64,000 nucleotides of DNA. Origin: JANQIV01 sp050117315 (lineage in GTDB: Bacteria; Bacteroidota; Ignavibacteria; Ignavibacteriales; Melioribacteraceae). The notes beneath the pieces are model-generated. The model saw only the letters and a list, made by a program, of their open reading frames with translations, ran no database searches and was not told where the DNA came from. The DNA lies in the NCBI GenBank assembly GCA_050117315.1, contig JASFMY010000013.1, positions 1 through 64,000 on the forward strand, in the 5' to 3' direction. A program made the position numbers and the translations under genes. Positions 1 through 9,178 of the stretch are shown here, piece after piece (position 1 is the first letter of the stretch; each line of letters begins with the position of its first letter).

Positions 1-23
1 ATTTTTTCTCTTAATTCTCCCAT
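1..23 (-). CDS. Start of an unidentified gene, cut by the window edge
   Basis: On the minus strand an ATG at 23-21 follows a good Shine-Dalgarno sequence (AGGAG, complement of 29-33) at 5-base spacing. The first visible residues read MGELREK and then leave the window. Only seven codons are visible, so the product cannot be named. The call rests on the ribosome binding site alone. It would be divergent from the gene at 142. Confidence 0.35.
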
Positions 24-141
24 TTTTACTCCTTTTTCTTTGTTGGTGATGAGAGAATATAAAAAAATACTCTTTCATTTTGTCAAAGAACATCTGCTGC
101 CGCTTTGGCGGTTTCGTTCAATTTAGCATTTAATTATATAA

Positions 142-849
142 ATGAATAATTTTGGTCAATATAGCGGGCAATTAGTCAAAACTATTTCTGAAGTAGATAA
201 AGGAGAATTGAATTATTATGATGTTATTCTTTATAAAGGAGTAGAAAGAAACACCGATTGGGAAAATTACAGACTAATTTCGGATGTGCCTTTAAGTGGA
301 GAGTCGTTTAATTACAAAGATAAATACGATTACGATGTATACGTAAAGAAAAAAGACAAAATAATAGTTCTATTAGCTCTTAATAAAGAAATATTGAAAG
401 TTTTTAGGGATATATTAGGAAATCCAGTTAAGAACTTAATAACTAATATTGTCCAAATTGATGTCGACTCTTTTGTTAGATACTTTGATCCTAGACTAAA
501 CAAAAAAAATGATAATTTAGATTTATTTAATGAGTTAGACCCAGATGTTAGTTCAAAAATTAAGAAAAAATATTTATTGACCTACATTAGTGCTACATAC
601 CCACCTCATGATGAGTTATTAACTACAATAAATCTTTGGGGGAAAAATATTTCAAAATCTGATATATACATAAATTATTTAGAAAAACTTTCGTTTTCTA
701 GATGTGGAATAAAAAGGATGGACTACAATGAAAAAGAGTTTGTGAGATTTTCTAATGAAGGTTCTTTACAACTTATTATTCAAAATAATAAGAACTTGTC
801 TGAATTTGAAAATTTTATTAGCTACCTAATATCAATTAATATTATTTGA
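142..849 (+). CDS. Unknown protein, probable partner of the SIR2-like protein
   Basis: A 235-residue soluble protein that I do not recognise. It has no signal peptide or membrane segment, and it is lysine- and asparagine-rich with alternating hydrophobic stretches that suggest an alpha/beta fold. The stop codon is only 7 bases before the start of the SIR2-like gene, so the two are almost certainly co-transcribed and translationally coupled. Both are more AT-rich than the receptor gene that follows, and gene debris lies just downstream, which fits acquired DNA. By analogy with other two-gene SIR2 defence modules it could be a sensor or specificity partner, but nothing in its own sequence shows that. 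No strong ribosome binding site is visible at this ATG. Confidence 0.7.
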   Translation: MNNFGQYSGQLVKTISEVDKGELNYYDVILYKGVERNTDWENYRLISDVPLSGESFNYKDKYDYDVYVKKKDKIIVLLALNKEILKVFRDILGNPVKNLITNIVQIDVDSFVRYFDPRLNKKNDNLDLFNELDPDVSSKIKKKYLLTYISATYPPHDELLTTINLWGKNISKSDIYINYLEKLSFSRCGIKRMDYNEKEFVRFSNEGSLQLIIQNNKNLSEFENFISYLISINII

Positions 850-856
850 AGGGAAA

Positions 857-1765
857 ATGGACAAGAGGAAGAAGCACAAGCCTGGTACCATGAAACTTAT
901 TGACAATTGGAATAATGATGCTTCCTTAAAGAATTTTGTTGCAAATCAACTCTATCTTGGTAGGTTAGCATTAGTTCTTGGTGCAGGGATATCATTAAAA
1001 TTCAAACTACCTAATTGGAAAAAATTAATCAAAAATCTTTATATAATGTCGGATCGAGATTGTCCTAAATTAAAGAATCTTAAAAAAGATGCTGAACTAT
1101 TTAAATCAAATATATGTAGCAACAATAATCGTCTTTACATTGAAAAAGTTAAGAATGCATTATACTTAGACTTTAACTTAGACTTTAAAAATCTAATAAA
1201 AAACGATATGCTTTCTGCCATCGCTGCTGTAGTAATGGCTTCAAAAAGAGGAAATGTTTCTAATGTTATTTCATTTAATTATGATGATTTGTTGGAAAGG
1301 TACTTAGGTTATCATGGTTATGTTGTAAATTCAGTCACTGATTCTAATTATTGGAATGGAAAATATGACGTAAACATTTTTCATCCCCACGGATTCTTAC
1401 CATCTAAGGAAGACCTTAATTCGAGTAAAGAAATTACATTGGATATGGAGTCTTATAGTAAAGTTATTAATGAAAATTCTAATCCGTGGCGTCAATATCT
1501 TTTATCAATAATGAGAACTCATTTCTGTATTTTTATTGGTTTATCAGGAGATGATGAAAACTTAGATTCTTTATTGCTTGCTGTTAAAGATAGTCATATC
1601 TCTCTAAGTGAAGGTAAGCCTTATTATGGCTTAACTTTTTTAAGCGATGAATCCAATAAGAAAATTTGGTCTAATAGAGGTATTTACCCCAAAATGATTC
1701 AGAATTATGATAAAGAAATTCCAGAATTTCTTTATCATATTTGTCAAATAGCGTCTAATTTTTAA
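857..1765 (+). CDS. SIR2-like NAD-binding domain protein
   Basis: A 302-residue SIR2-fold protein. The nucleotide-binding loop is VLGAGIS (residues 40-46). The conserved SFNYDD (139-144) and FHPHGF (175-180) supply the Asn and His positions used for NAD hydrolysis in SIR2-like proteins, and FIGLSGDDENLD (226-237) matches the distal NAD-pocket segment. The zinc-binding Cys pairs of true deacetylase sirtuins are absent, so an NAD-depleting effector is more likely than a deacetylase. The start has an AAGGG-type ribosome binding site, and a second in-frame ATG lies at codon 12. The domain call is strong. A role in phage defence by abortive NAD loss is inferred from family precedent (ThsA, DSR, SIR2-pAgo) and from the unknown gene coupled upstream. 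Confidence 0.82.
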   Translation: MDKRKKHKPGTMKLIDNWNNDASLKNFVANQLYLGRLALVLGAGISLKFKLPNWKKLIKNLYIMSDRDCPKLKNLKKDAELFKSNICSNNNRLYIEKVKNALYLDFNLDFKNLIKNDMLSAIAAVVMASKRGNVSNVISFNYDDLLERYLGYHGYVVNSVTDSNYWNGKYDVNIFHPHGFLPSKEDLNSSKEITLDMESYSKVINENSNPWRQYLLSIMRTHFCIFIGLSGDDENLDSLLLAVKDSHISLSEGKPYYGLTFLSDESNKKIWSNRGIYPKMIQNYDKEIPEFLYHICQIASNF

Positions 1766-1875
1766 ATTGTATCATTTGTTAAGAATAAAATCTTACTTCG
1801 ATTCACCTGATATGATTATGTGTCTCAAACTAGCATATTCTGTTATGCTGCTCTTTCTATAAGCTCAGCAAATAT

Positions 1876-1955
1876 GCCACCGATTGCCTGCCTGCCGTAC
1901 TTCGTACTAAGGAAGTCGGGCTTGTCTGCCTATATTTGGTGTGGGTGTCGGTGGC
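1876..1955. repeat. Small interspersed repeat with inverted ends
   Basis: An 8-bp inverted repeat, GCCACCGA at 1876-1883 and TCGGTGGC at 1948-1955, encloses a GC-rich core containing TGCCTGCCTGCC and a GTAC-rich palindrome. The core differs sharply in composition from the AT-rich flanks. A similar GCCTGCC-type core lies inside the repeat at 15063-15163. It looks like a short non-coding interspersed element. Confidence 0.4.
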
Positions 1956-1978
1956 AACAAGGAAAAATCATAGATTGA

Positions 1979-2149
1979 TGTAATTTTTTATTTTCGGTAC
2001 TTCTTGCAGAACTATTCAGGGAAAAAACAAATCCAGCAATTAACTATACATACTTTGATCATATTAAGGAATTTTACAATAACCATCTTGCAGAAAATGT
2101 AAAATTACTCCCGAATAGCAATAATTTACTATCTTTCAATGTTGTATAA
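1979..2149 (+). pseudogene. C-terminal gene remnant, unknown family
   Basis: An open frame with no start codon runs from just after a TGA to a TAA at 2147-2149. From about 1997 it reads as protein-like sequence (for example ELFREKTNPAINYTYFDHI) with ordinary amino-acid composition, unlike random AT-rich DNA. I read it as the 3' end of a gene whose front was lost next to the repeat upstream. The family is not recognised. Confidence 0.4.
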
Positions 2150-2282
2150 AACGAACTAATTTTTTCTACAGGTAATTTTTATAAATAAAAAAACATTAAA
2201 TAATTGTTAATAATTTTGATTTTATAGGACATATGTGTGTCTTTTGCGTCTAAAACCTTTTTTATAACAAAACCAGGAAATC

Positions 2283-4772
2283 ATGAAAATTAAAGTCTTC
2301 ATTTTTTGTATTGTTATTTCAAGTTATTTATTTGCACAGACAGGAACACTTTCAGGAAAAGTAATTGATGCTAAAAGCCAGGAAGCTTTAATAGGGGTTA
2401 ATATTACAGTTAATGAAATCGAAAGTATGGGAACGGCAACCGATGAAAAAGGCAGATTTTTAATTAAACTGCCGGTTGGATCATATTCAATTAAAGCATC
2501 GATTATCGGTTACACTCCGGTAGTGAAAACAGATATAATAATTAGAACAGGCAGAGAGACAACAATTGAAATATTCCTGGAACAAACATCGGTAGAAATA
2601 GATGAGATTGAGGTAAATGCAGACTATTTTGATGAAACTCTTATTGAAAATAATTCCAGCACGGTAATCCTGGGAGCAGAAGAAGTTAAAAGATCCCCGG
2701 GTTCGGTACAGGATTTTCAAAGAATTTTACAGGCAATGGCAGGAGTTTCATTTTCAAACGACCAGAATAATGAACTGTTGGTTAGAGGCGGATCGCCAAA
2801 CGAAAATTTAACCGTACTCGATAATATTGAAATTCATTCAACGAACCATTATCCGAATGAATATAATTCAGGCGGGCCAATTAACATGGTAAACGTTGAT
2901 TTAATTAAGGATATTCAATTTTCAACGGGCGGTTTTATTTCAAAGTACGGCGATAAACTTTCATCGGTAATGGTAGTTGAATCAAGAGAAGGCACACGTA
3001 CAAAAGGTTTTGCAAGCAACGTAATGCTCTCAATGGCCGGATACGGCGGAGTTTTTGAAGGACAAATAAACAACGGTAAAGGCTCCTGGCTTTTATCCGC
3101 AAGAAAAAGTTATATCGATTTGATTGCGGGTTCTGTTGGCTTAACGGCTGTCCCTTACTATTATGATTTTCAATTCAAAGCCGTATATGATTTATCCCGG
3201 AAACATAAGTTATCATTGGTCGGGATTTACGGTAATGATAAAATAAATATTGAAGGCGAACCCGAAATTACAAACCTGAGTCTTGCAGGCAAAAAGGATA
3301 CGGTTGATGTTTCAAACATTGACGTTAAGCAATACCAGTTTGCCGCAGGTTTATCTCTTAAAAGTATATGGTCGGATAAATTCTATTCAATATTAACCGT
3401 ATCAAAAAACAATTATAATTCAAAAGTGAACGTAACAAATGATTTTACCGAAAGACATTACGACAACGGCGGTGAAGTAGGTGATTCAAAAAAGTTGAAA
3501 ACCAGGTATGTGTTCAACGAAACAAGCGATAACGGCGAGACTGCATTACGGTCGGAATTTGTGCTTAACCTGAATAAAAATTACGAATTAAATTTCGGCG
3601 GGTCATTAAAATTTATCCAGTTTAATGAACAACTTCTGGTTGATGACGATACCGTACGATACGATATTAACATGGACGGAATTTTTGATACAACGGTTGT
3701 ACTGGCGGGTAATTTTATTAATTATGATTTCGATTATTTTGAACACAACAAAAGTTATTTTTATATAAACAACAAGTTCAATTTGTTTAATAAGAAATTA
3801 GAAATAAACCTGGGTTTAAGATACGATCAATTTACATACAGTGAACAGTCCAACTTCGGACCCAGAATTTCGGCGTCATATAAACTGATACCCGGAATAA
3901 CGTCGTTAAATTTTGCTTACGGCGATTATTACCAGACACAGTCGCTTCCTCTATACGGCGATAGATTTCAAACCGATGTTAACAGGAAACTTAAAAATAC
4001 TTTAGCAAGGCATTATGTTGCCGGCATTGAACATATTTTAGAAGACGGATTAAAAGTAAATCTGGAAGGTTATTATAAAAAGTACAGTAACATTCCGGTA
4101 AATGAAAATTTCATTTATTTTAACGACAGAACTTCAAGGTCGGAGAAATATTTAAATATTGGCGAACGGGAAATATACGGTTTGGATTTGCTTATTCAAC
4201 AAAAGCTCGTAAAAGATATTTACGGTACATTGGCGTTTTCAAGAATGTGGACTGAAGAAAAAGATCCCAGAATTGGGTACGAGGGAGAGACATATATTAG
4301 TGATTACGATTTCCCCTATGTTGTTACTTTAATAGTAGGCAAAAGGTTTAAAGACTTGAGAACAAAAATCGATAAGACGCCTTTCTTTATAAAATTTCCA
4401 TCCTATCTTTTACCGTTTTCGGATGACATGGAAATAGGCCTGAGATGGAGATATGCAAGCGGAAAAACTTATACTCCTTACGAGTATGTTACAAATGAAC
4501 AATATAGAGTAGGAGAAACTCAATGGACAAAGGGTAGCTGGGTATCAACAAACGATATAAATTCGGCGAGATATCCCGACTATCATAGACTTGATATAAC
4601 TTTAAACAGCAGGTATAACTTTGAGAACTGGAATCTCGTGATATTTTTATCTATCCAGAATTTATATAACAGAAAAAATATTGCATACTACCAATACAAC
4701 TCGGACGGTACAAGAGAAAATATATATCAATTCCAATTTCTGCCTGTAGTCGGTTTCGAGATTGAGCTGTAA
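2283..4772 (+). CDS. TonB-dependent receptor with carboxypeptidase-like N-terminal domain
   Basis: An 829-residue outer-membrane receptor. Residues 1-19 are a signal peptide ending in LFAQ. Residues 22-107 form a carboxypeptidase-regulatory-like beta-sandwich (GTLSGKVIDAKSQEALIGV). A TonB plug follows at about 125-235, with LLVRGGSPNENLTVLDNIEI as its core, and the rest is a beta-barrel ending in a hydrophobic strand. AGGA lies 5 bases before the ATG. This domain order (CarboxypepD_reg-like, plug, barrel) is standard for Bacteroidota receptors taking up siderophores, vitamins or oligomers. No SusD partner is adjacent, so the substrate is unknown. The metallophosphoesterase gene follows after 151 bases. 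Confidence 0.9.
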   Translation: MKIKVFIFCIVISSYLFAQTGTLSGKVIDAKSQEALIGVNITVNEIESMGTATDEKGRFLIKLPVGSYSIKASIIGYTPVVKTDIIIRTGRETTIEIFLEQTSVEIDEIEVNADYFDETLIENNSSTVILGAEEVKRSPGSVQDFQRILQAMAGVSFSNDQNNELLVRGGSPNENLTVLDNIEIHSTNHYPNEYNSGGPINMVNVDLIKDIQFSTGGFISKYGDKLSSVMVVESREGTRTKGFASNVMLSMAGYGGVFEGQINNGKGSWLLSARKSYIDLIAGSVGLTAVPYYYDFQFKAVYDLSRKHKLSLVGIYGNDKINIEGEPEITNLSLAGKKDTVDVSNIDVKQYQFAAGLSLKSIWSDKFYSILTVSKNNYNSKVNVTNDFTERHYDNGGEVGDSKKLKTRYVFNETSDNGETALRSEFVLNLNKNYELNFGGSLKFIQFNEQLLVDDDTVRYDINMDGIFDTTVVLAGNFINYDFDYFEHNKSYFYINNKFNLFNKKLEINLGLRYDQFTYSEQSNFGPRISASYKLIPGITSLNFAYGDYYQTQSLPLYGDRFQTDVNRKLKNTLARHYVAGIEHILEDGLKVNLEGYYKKYSNIPVNENFIYFNDRTSRSEKYLNIGEREIYGLDLLIQQKLVKDIYGTLAFSRMWTEEKDPRIGYEGETYISDYDFPYVVTLIVGKRFKDLRTKIDKTPFFIKFPSYLLPFSDDMEIGLRWRYASGKTYTPYEYVTNEQYRVGETQWTKGSWVSTNDINSARYPDYHRLDITLNSRYNFENWNLVIFLSIQNLYNRKNIAYYQYNSDGTRENIYQFQFLPVVGFEIEL

Positions 4773-4923
4773 ATGGAATAACTTTTTTGAAAAGGACATC
4801 TAAATATGATGCCTCAAAGTTTATGACAGGTATTTTTTGTTTCATTGACTCCACTTAATATACTTTTAATTTCATCTTGCTGATGTAATTGTTAAATTTT
4901 GCATTTAATTTTCTGAGTAAAAA

Positions 4924-5724
4924 ATGAACAATAAAGTATATTTTCTCCACATAAGCGATACACACGTTGGTGAAAGCGAAGATTTTTTATATCACGGCGT
5001 TAACACCTTCGACAGATGCAAAAAGTTAATCGAATATATTGATACATTAGAATTCAGGCCCGATTTTATTTTGCATACGGGAGATATTGTCGACAGCGCT
5101 TCGGATAAATCATTCCAGCTTGCCAAGGAAGCATTCCAGAAACTTACGATTCCAATTTATTATGTAAACGGAAATCATGACGAAGCATTTTACATCTATG
5201 AATATTTAAAGATGGGACAAAAAAGGGATATCGATTTATCAAAAGATAAGCTGCTTTATAAATTTGAACTGAAGGACAATCTGTTTTTGACTATAGATGC
5301 CCGGGGACCCGACGAAATTGATCCCGAAGGATTAATACCCGAAGAACATTTTGAAATAATTGAAAATGAAATCACTGGTTCAAAACTGCCTGTTACGGTT
5401 TTTATTCACTTCCCTCCTATTAATATCGATACACAATGGATGGACCACAAAATGCTTATCAGGAACGGGGATAAGCTTCACAAAATTTTTGTTAACAGTA
5501 AAGAAAAAATTAAAGGCGTTTTCTTCGGGCATATTCACAATAATATTACCATGTTCAAAGATGAAATTCTTTATTCAGGTGTTGCGAGCGGAATGAGAAA
5601 ATTTTCCTTACTTCCGAATCAAGAAATTAATGTATCAAATATTGATGTAAATTTAGAAACCGATTTGGTTTGTATAGATGAAAACCAGGTAATTATTAAG
5701 CAGGTAATTTTTGATGGAAAATGA
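4924..5724 (+). CDS. Metallophosphoesterase, cyclic-nucleotide phosphodiesterase-like
   Basis: A 266-residue calcineurin-like phosphoesterase without a signal peptide, hence cytoplasmic. All the metal-binding motifs are present in order: HISDTH (9-14), HTGDIVD (51-57), NGNHDE (82-87), IHFPP, and GHIHNN near residue 202. The sequence resembles the CpdA/Icc class that hydrolyses 3',5'-cyclic nucleotides, but the substrate cannot be read from the motifs. Its last codons overlap the start of the DUF1648 gene, so the two form an operon. No promoter was identified in the upstream gap. Confidence 0.85.
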   Translation: MNNKVYFLHISDTHVGESEDFLYHGVNTFDRCKKLIEYIDTLEFRPDFILHTGDIVDSASDKSFQLAKEAFQKLTIPIYYVNGNHDEAFYIYEYLKMGQKRDIDLSKDKLLYKFELKDNLFLTIDARGPDEIDPEGLIPEEHFEIIENEITGSKLPVTVFIHFPPINIDTQWMDHKMLIRNGDKLHKIFVNSKEKIKGVFFGHIHNNITMFKDEILYSGVASGMRKFSLLPNQEINVSNIDVNLETDLVCIDENQVIIKQVIFDGK

Positions 5725-6232
5725 AAGCAGCATTTTTCAAAACAAAATTAAATTAAAAAGTATTTTTATTTACATTTTATTGATCTCTATAGCAAAAAGC
5801 GCTTTCTTTTATTTTATTCTACCCGATACTGTTGCCTCTCATTTTAATTTTAAAGGCGAGGCAGATGCCTGGTCTTCAAAATCTTCATTTATTTTTTTTG
5901 AGATATTTATAACAATACTGCTTGCCGTATTTTTTTATTTTCTTGAGTGGATAATCCCACGTGCGCCGGGTTCTTTGATCAGTCTGCCAAATAAAGATTA
6001 CTGGTTATCTGAAGGAAGAAAAGAAATAACAATCGAAAAGTTTGCATCTTTTACTTACTTATTCGGATCATTAACAATATTGTTTTTACTTATTGTTTCC
6101 GGCAACGGTTATATTTACAATTTTACGGGAAGTACAATCCCATTTCTTTTCTGGGGTTCTTTAATAGCATATTTAACTGTTACTACAATCCTTCTAATAA
6201 AGTTTTACAAAGAATTTAAAATTAAAGGATAA
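5714..6232 (+). CDS. DUF1648-domain membrane protein
   Basis: A 172-residue integral membrane protein with about four transmembrane segments. After the first helix, the extracytoplasmic loop LPDTVASHFNFKGEADAWS carries the H-x-N/D-x-x-G-x-x-D pattern typical of DUF1648 proteins (the SdpI N-terminal relatives). A TTG directly precedes the ATG at 5714; I chose the ATG. The gene overlaps the phosphoesterase by 11 bases, indicating translational coupling. The function is not established. SdpI relatives are immunity or sensor proteins, but this one lacks the SdpI C-terminal half. Confidence 0.75.
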   Translation: MENESSIFQNKIKLKSIFIYILLISIAKSAFFYFILPDTVASHFNFKGEADAWSSKSSFIFFEIFITILLAVFFYFLEWIIPRAPGSLISLPNKDYWLSEGRKEITIEKFASFTYLFGSLTILFLLIVSGNGYIYNFTGSTIPFLFWGSLIAYLTVTTILLIKFYKEFKIKG

Positions 6233-6290
6233 TCTCATGAATACCCGGCTGTATAATAATTGCAGCAGATAATTTACCCGGATTTATCAA

Positions 6291-6860
6291 TTAGAATTTT
6301 TTTATAGAATAACTATATGTCATTGATACCCAGCATTTATAAGGTCTGCCGTTTGCTTTAGCCGGAATGTATTTTAAAGTATATGTATAATTAACAGCAG
6401 AAGAATCCAGAATTGGAGAACCTGAAGATTTTTTTATAAGTGTATTAACAACATCTCCGTTTTTATTAACCAGAATTTTCAGCTCAACTTTACCTTCAAC
6501 GTTATTTATTAAAGCCCCCAAAGGATATACCGGGTTAAGTAGGGTAACTATTTCGGGATCAGTAATGGTATAAGTTGTATCATCTTTAGGAACATGCTGA
6601 AAAACCACAATTTCATTAGAAGGCTTTGTAAATATTTTCTCCTTTTTATGGAAAAGCACAATACTGTCTTCCCCGAATTTTTTGTAAGAGACTTCCGTCC
6701 CCTTTAAAATCTTTTTTAAAGCATTATCAACGGTACCCTTCTCGATCTCACAGGTAACGGAATGGATGCCGATCAACTCATCTTTATAAATAAAATTAAT
6801 TCCCGTAAGACTGCTTATATCATCTAAGACAAAACGCAATTGTTGTTCATTATAATTCAA
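6291..6860 (-). CDS. STN plus TonB C-terminal domain protein, apparently frameshifted at its start
   Basis: The N-terminal half is a secretin/TonB short N-terminal (STN) domain. The C-terminal half is a TonB energy-transducer domain (PVYPLGALINNVEGKVELKI, then a TLKYIPAKANGRPYK stretch). The frame that opens at TTG 6860 starts inside the STN domain. Upstream codons in the same frame read a good exported leader (PIILNIVILFITNIYSQS), but the only nearby ATG, at 6963-6961, is out of frame by one base. A three-base C run at 6953-6955 lies between them, and one base fewer there would join ATG, leader and STN into one protein. It is the last gene of the minus-strand FecR locus and probably links receptor signalling to TonB. 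Confidence 0.7.
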   Translation of the reverse strand: MNYNEQQLRFVLDDISSLTGINFIYKDELIGIHSVTCEIEKGTVDNALKKILKGTEVSYKKFGEDSIVLFHKKEKIFTKPSNEIVVFQHVPKDDTTYTITDPEIVTLLNPVYPLGALINNVEGKVELKILVNKNGDVVNTLIKKSSGSPILDSSAVNYTYTLKYIPAKANGRPYKCWVSMTYSYSIKKF

Positions 6861-6997
6861 GTCAAGCGTTCCAATTCCCGATAAAGATTGTGAGTATATA
6901 TTGGTGATGAAGAGTATAACAATATTTAATATTATTGGCTTAATTTCTGCCGCCCTTATTCATTTCCAAACTACAGCCTTGTTAAAAATTAGAAGTA

Positions 6998-7046
6998 TGT
7001 TATGCCCGTTTCCCCCCTATAATTACCATTGCTAACGGGCATAACA
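6998..7046 (-). terminator. Long hairpin, probable terminator after the TonB lipoprotein gene
   Basis: A perfect 13-bp inverted repeat, TGTTATGCCCGTT at 6998-7010 and AACGGGCATAACA at 7034-7046, with a 23-base loop. It lies 31 bases downstream of the stop of the minus-strand lipoprotein gene. There is no long T tract, so it may act as an mRNA-stabilising or partial terminator element. Confidence 0.55.
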
Positions 7047-7077
7047 TTTGTTTTATATTTCTTACGCCGAACTTCAA

Positions 7078-7914
7078 TTAAGAATTTATTTTCGATTCGA
7101 ATTCGAGATCACTTATTGATATATCAGGGTACTGCGATTTAATAAATCTCTTAATTTTAGTAAGTAAAATTTCTTTTTCGTTTTGCAATACGGGAGTAAC
7201 GGCCTCCGAATTTTTTATATAAGAAATATCGTACCTCAGTGAATTGCCTAATAGATTTTTCACAACCGTTATACTGTCATAGTCGGGAAAACGCATAATA
7301 AAATCATGGTAAAGAAGAAAAGAAAGCGGGTAAGAATTCCAATCCTTATCCCATGCGTTTACAATACCCGGCATTAAAACCTTGCTAAGCACCATATTGA
7401 AATTATATGCATCCCCCATATTTAGAATAAATTCATTATGCATATTAAGTATTTTATTTTGAATCTCTCTTCTAGCAAAAGTATTTGTAATAGGCAGTTC
7501 TGCATACAACTTGCTTAGCCTGTTAACATAATCTTTTGCAATTGACCCTCCTTCATCTTCATTCATACTGAATTTAATCTCTTGAGAGATTCTCGACTTA
7601 ACGGGCTTGTTATTAACTGAAGCAGGATAAAAAACAACATTGTCGCAAAACTCCAGTGCTGCATTGTCTAAACAATCATAACCCGACGATTTCGAAATTT
7701 CGGTTTTTTCAACTTCTCCTGTTTCCGAAACATGTATAATTACTACAGTATTCCCGGTGTAAACATTATCCAGAGCAATTTTGGGATATAGTAATCTCGG
7801 CTGATTTTTAATTTCCGGCGGAATGTATTCTTGGTTTTGATTATTTGAAGAGAAATGCCCGCAGCCTGCTATAACAAACAATAATATTAATAATGATATC
7901 ATATTTCGTTTCAT
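7078..7914 (-). CDS. Lipoprotein with TonB C-terminal domain
   Basis: A 278-residue protein with a lipoprotein signal: LLFVIAGC places the lipidated Cys at residue 18. Residues 33-118 form a TonB-C-type domain (YTGNTVVIIHVSETGEVEKT, then NNKPVKSRISQEIKFSM). The remaining 160 residues are unrecognised and largely helical. GGAGGT precedes the ATG, a strong ribosome binding site. The gene lies between FecR and the STN/TonB protein on the same strand, so it probably belongs to a trans-envelope signalling locus. A lipidated protein with an internal TonB_C fold is not a classical inner-membrane TonB, and it may instead use the fold for protein-protein contact. Confidence 0.75.
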   Translation of the reverse strand: MKRNMISLLILLFVIAGCGHFSSNNQNQEYIPPEIKNQPRLLYPKIALDNVYTGNTVVIIHVSETGEVEKTEISKSSGYDCLDNAALEFCDNVVFYPASVNNKPVKSRISQEIKFSMNEDEGGSIAKDYVNRLSKLYAELPITNTFARREIQNKILNMHNEFILNMGDAYNFNMVLSKVLMPGIVNAWDKDWNSYPLSFLLYHDFIMRFPDYDSITVVKNLLGNSLRYDISYIKNSEAVTPVLQNEKEILLTKIKRFIKSQYPDISISDLEFESKINS

Positions 7915-7989
7915 GGTAGACCTCCATGAGTTTATGTTAAAATAATCTATCTAGAAATATTTCCATTATATCATCAGTATTAGCTGCAA

Positions 7990-9018
7990 TTAATTATCCT
8001 TTTTAAAATTTATAATATATCCTTCTTCTGATTTTTCAACTTCAAGCTCCAATGCCAGGCAAATCATTGTTAACACGCTGTCTACATTTTGGTTTTTAAA
8101 GGAGCCGGTAAGTGTAAGCTCCTTTAAACTATCGCTTTCAAGAGACAGAACAACATCGTAATGCCTTTCAATTTCGGCGGCGATTTCCACTAATGAAGTA
8201 CGGTTAAATACAAGTTCTCCTTCAATCCAGCCGATTAAATTATCCGGGTTAACTTCCTTTACCGGGGTAGGCCCGGAATCTTTAGGAATAATACTAAACT
8301 GGTTTCTCGATAAATTAATTCCCTCTGTTTCGTTTTTACCGGGAGCCAAATTAACGAGCCCCTCTTTAACTATAACACGTGTTTCATCATATCTTGACCA
8401 AACATTGAATTTTGTACCCAGGACAGTAATCTTTGCATTGCCTGTCTCAACTATAAAAGGACGTGAATCTTTGGAAACCGAAAAGAAGGCCTCGCCTTTT
8501 AGAGTTACTCTCCTTATTTCTTCATTAAATCTGTCGGGAAATTCAATGCTGCTCCCGCTGTTTAAATATGCAGTTGAACCGTCGGGGAATAAAATGTTTT
8601 TATACTGTGCGTTTGAAGTGTATTCGGTTTTTAATACCGGTGACGGCAAGTCTCTATTGAAAATGAAAATCCCGGCTATTATTAAAATAACAGTCAAAGC
8701 ACCAGCGAGCGCAGGTTTCCATCCCGGTGAAAAAATATTACCGAATGATGTTTTCATTTTTTCATAAAGATTAGTTTCGTCCGGTGAACCTTCAGAGGAT
8801 TCTATTTTCAACAAAAGATATTCCCATTCGTCTTCAACATCCGGCATCCGGGAAGGTATAGCAGGTGCTGTTTTCATCCATATTTTTTTTATCTTTTCGT
8901 ATTCTTTTCTGTTACTCTCCGACCCTGCCAGGTACTCGTTGAGAAGCCGTTTCTCTTTGTCGGTTATATTGCCTGTGAAGTTTTTTACAGAAAGTTCCGA
9001 AAGTTGTTTCTTGTTCAT
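7990..9018 (-). CDS. FecR-family anti-sigma factor
   Basis: A 342-residue inner-membrane regulator. The N-terminal cytoplasmic segment (about 1-100) resembles the sigma-binding part of FecR proteins. A single transmembrane helix follows (PALAGALTVILIIAGIFIFN, about 103-122), then the FecR periplasmic domain (PDGSTAYLNSGSSIEFP onward) and a C-terminal DUF4974-type domain (FNRTSLVEIAAEIERHYDV). In this family the periplasmic half senses a TonB-dependent receptor and the cytoplasmic half controls an ECF sigma factor. The expected sigma gene is not adjacent. The best candidate on the same strand is at 17327-17872, with about 8 kb of other DNA in between. Confidence 0.9.
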   Translation of the reverse strand: MNKKQLSELSVKNFTGNITDKEKRLLNEYLAGSESNRKEYEKIKKIWMKTAPAIPSRMPDVEDEWEYLLLKIESSEGSPDETNLYEKMKTSFGNIFSPGWKPALAGALTVILIIAGIFIFNRDLPSPVLKTEYTSNAQYKNILFPDGSTAYLNSGSSIEFPDRFNEEIRRVTLKGEAFFSVSKDSRPFIVETGNAKITVLGTKFNVWSRYDETRVIVKEGLVNLAPGKNETEGINLSRNQFSIIPKDSGPTPVKEVNPDNLIGWIEGELVFNRTSLVEIAAEIERHYDVVLSLESDSLKELTLTGSFKNQNVDSVLTMICLALELEVEKSEEGYIINFKKDN

Positions 9019-9031
9019 GTGAATTCCTTAA

Positions 9032-9178
9032 TTACCGTTTCTGATTAATAATACAGATGAAGCAGAAAAAACCCTACCGGATTTTTTAGACCCGGATTAT
9101 GCAATAGAAAAACAAGCATTTAGTGATACATTTAGTTTCAAAGAGTTACAAAAAATATCAAAGAAACAAAAAGGTTAA
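9032..9178 (+). pseudogene. C-terminal gene remnant, unknown
   Basis: A 48-codon frame with no start runs from a stop codon to TAA at 9176-9178 and reads like real protein (for example TLPDFLDPDYAIEKQAFSDT, ending KKQKG). It sits immediately upstream of, and divergent from, the FecR start, at the left edge of the presumed inserted segment. I take it as a truncated tail left by recombination. No family is recognised. Confidence 0.4.
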
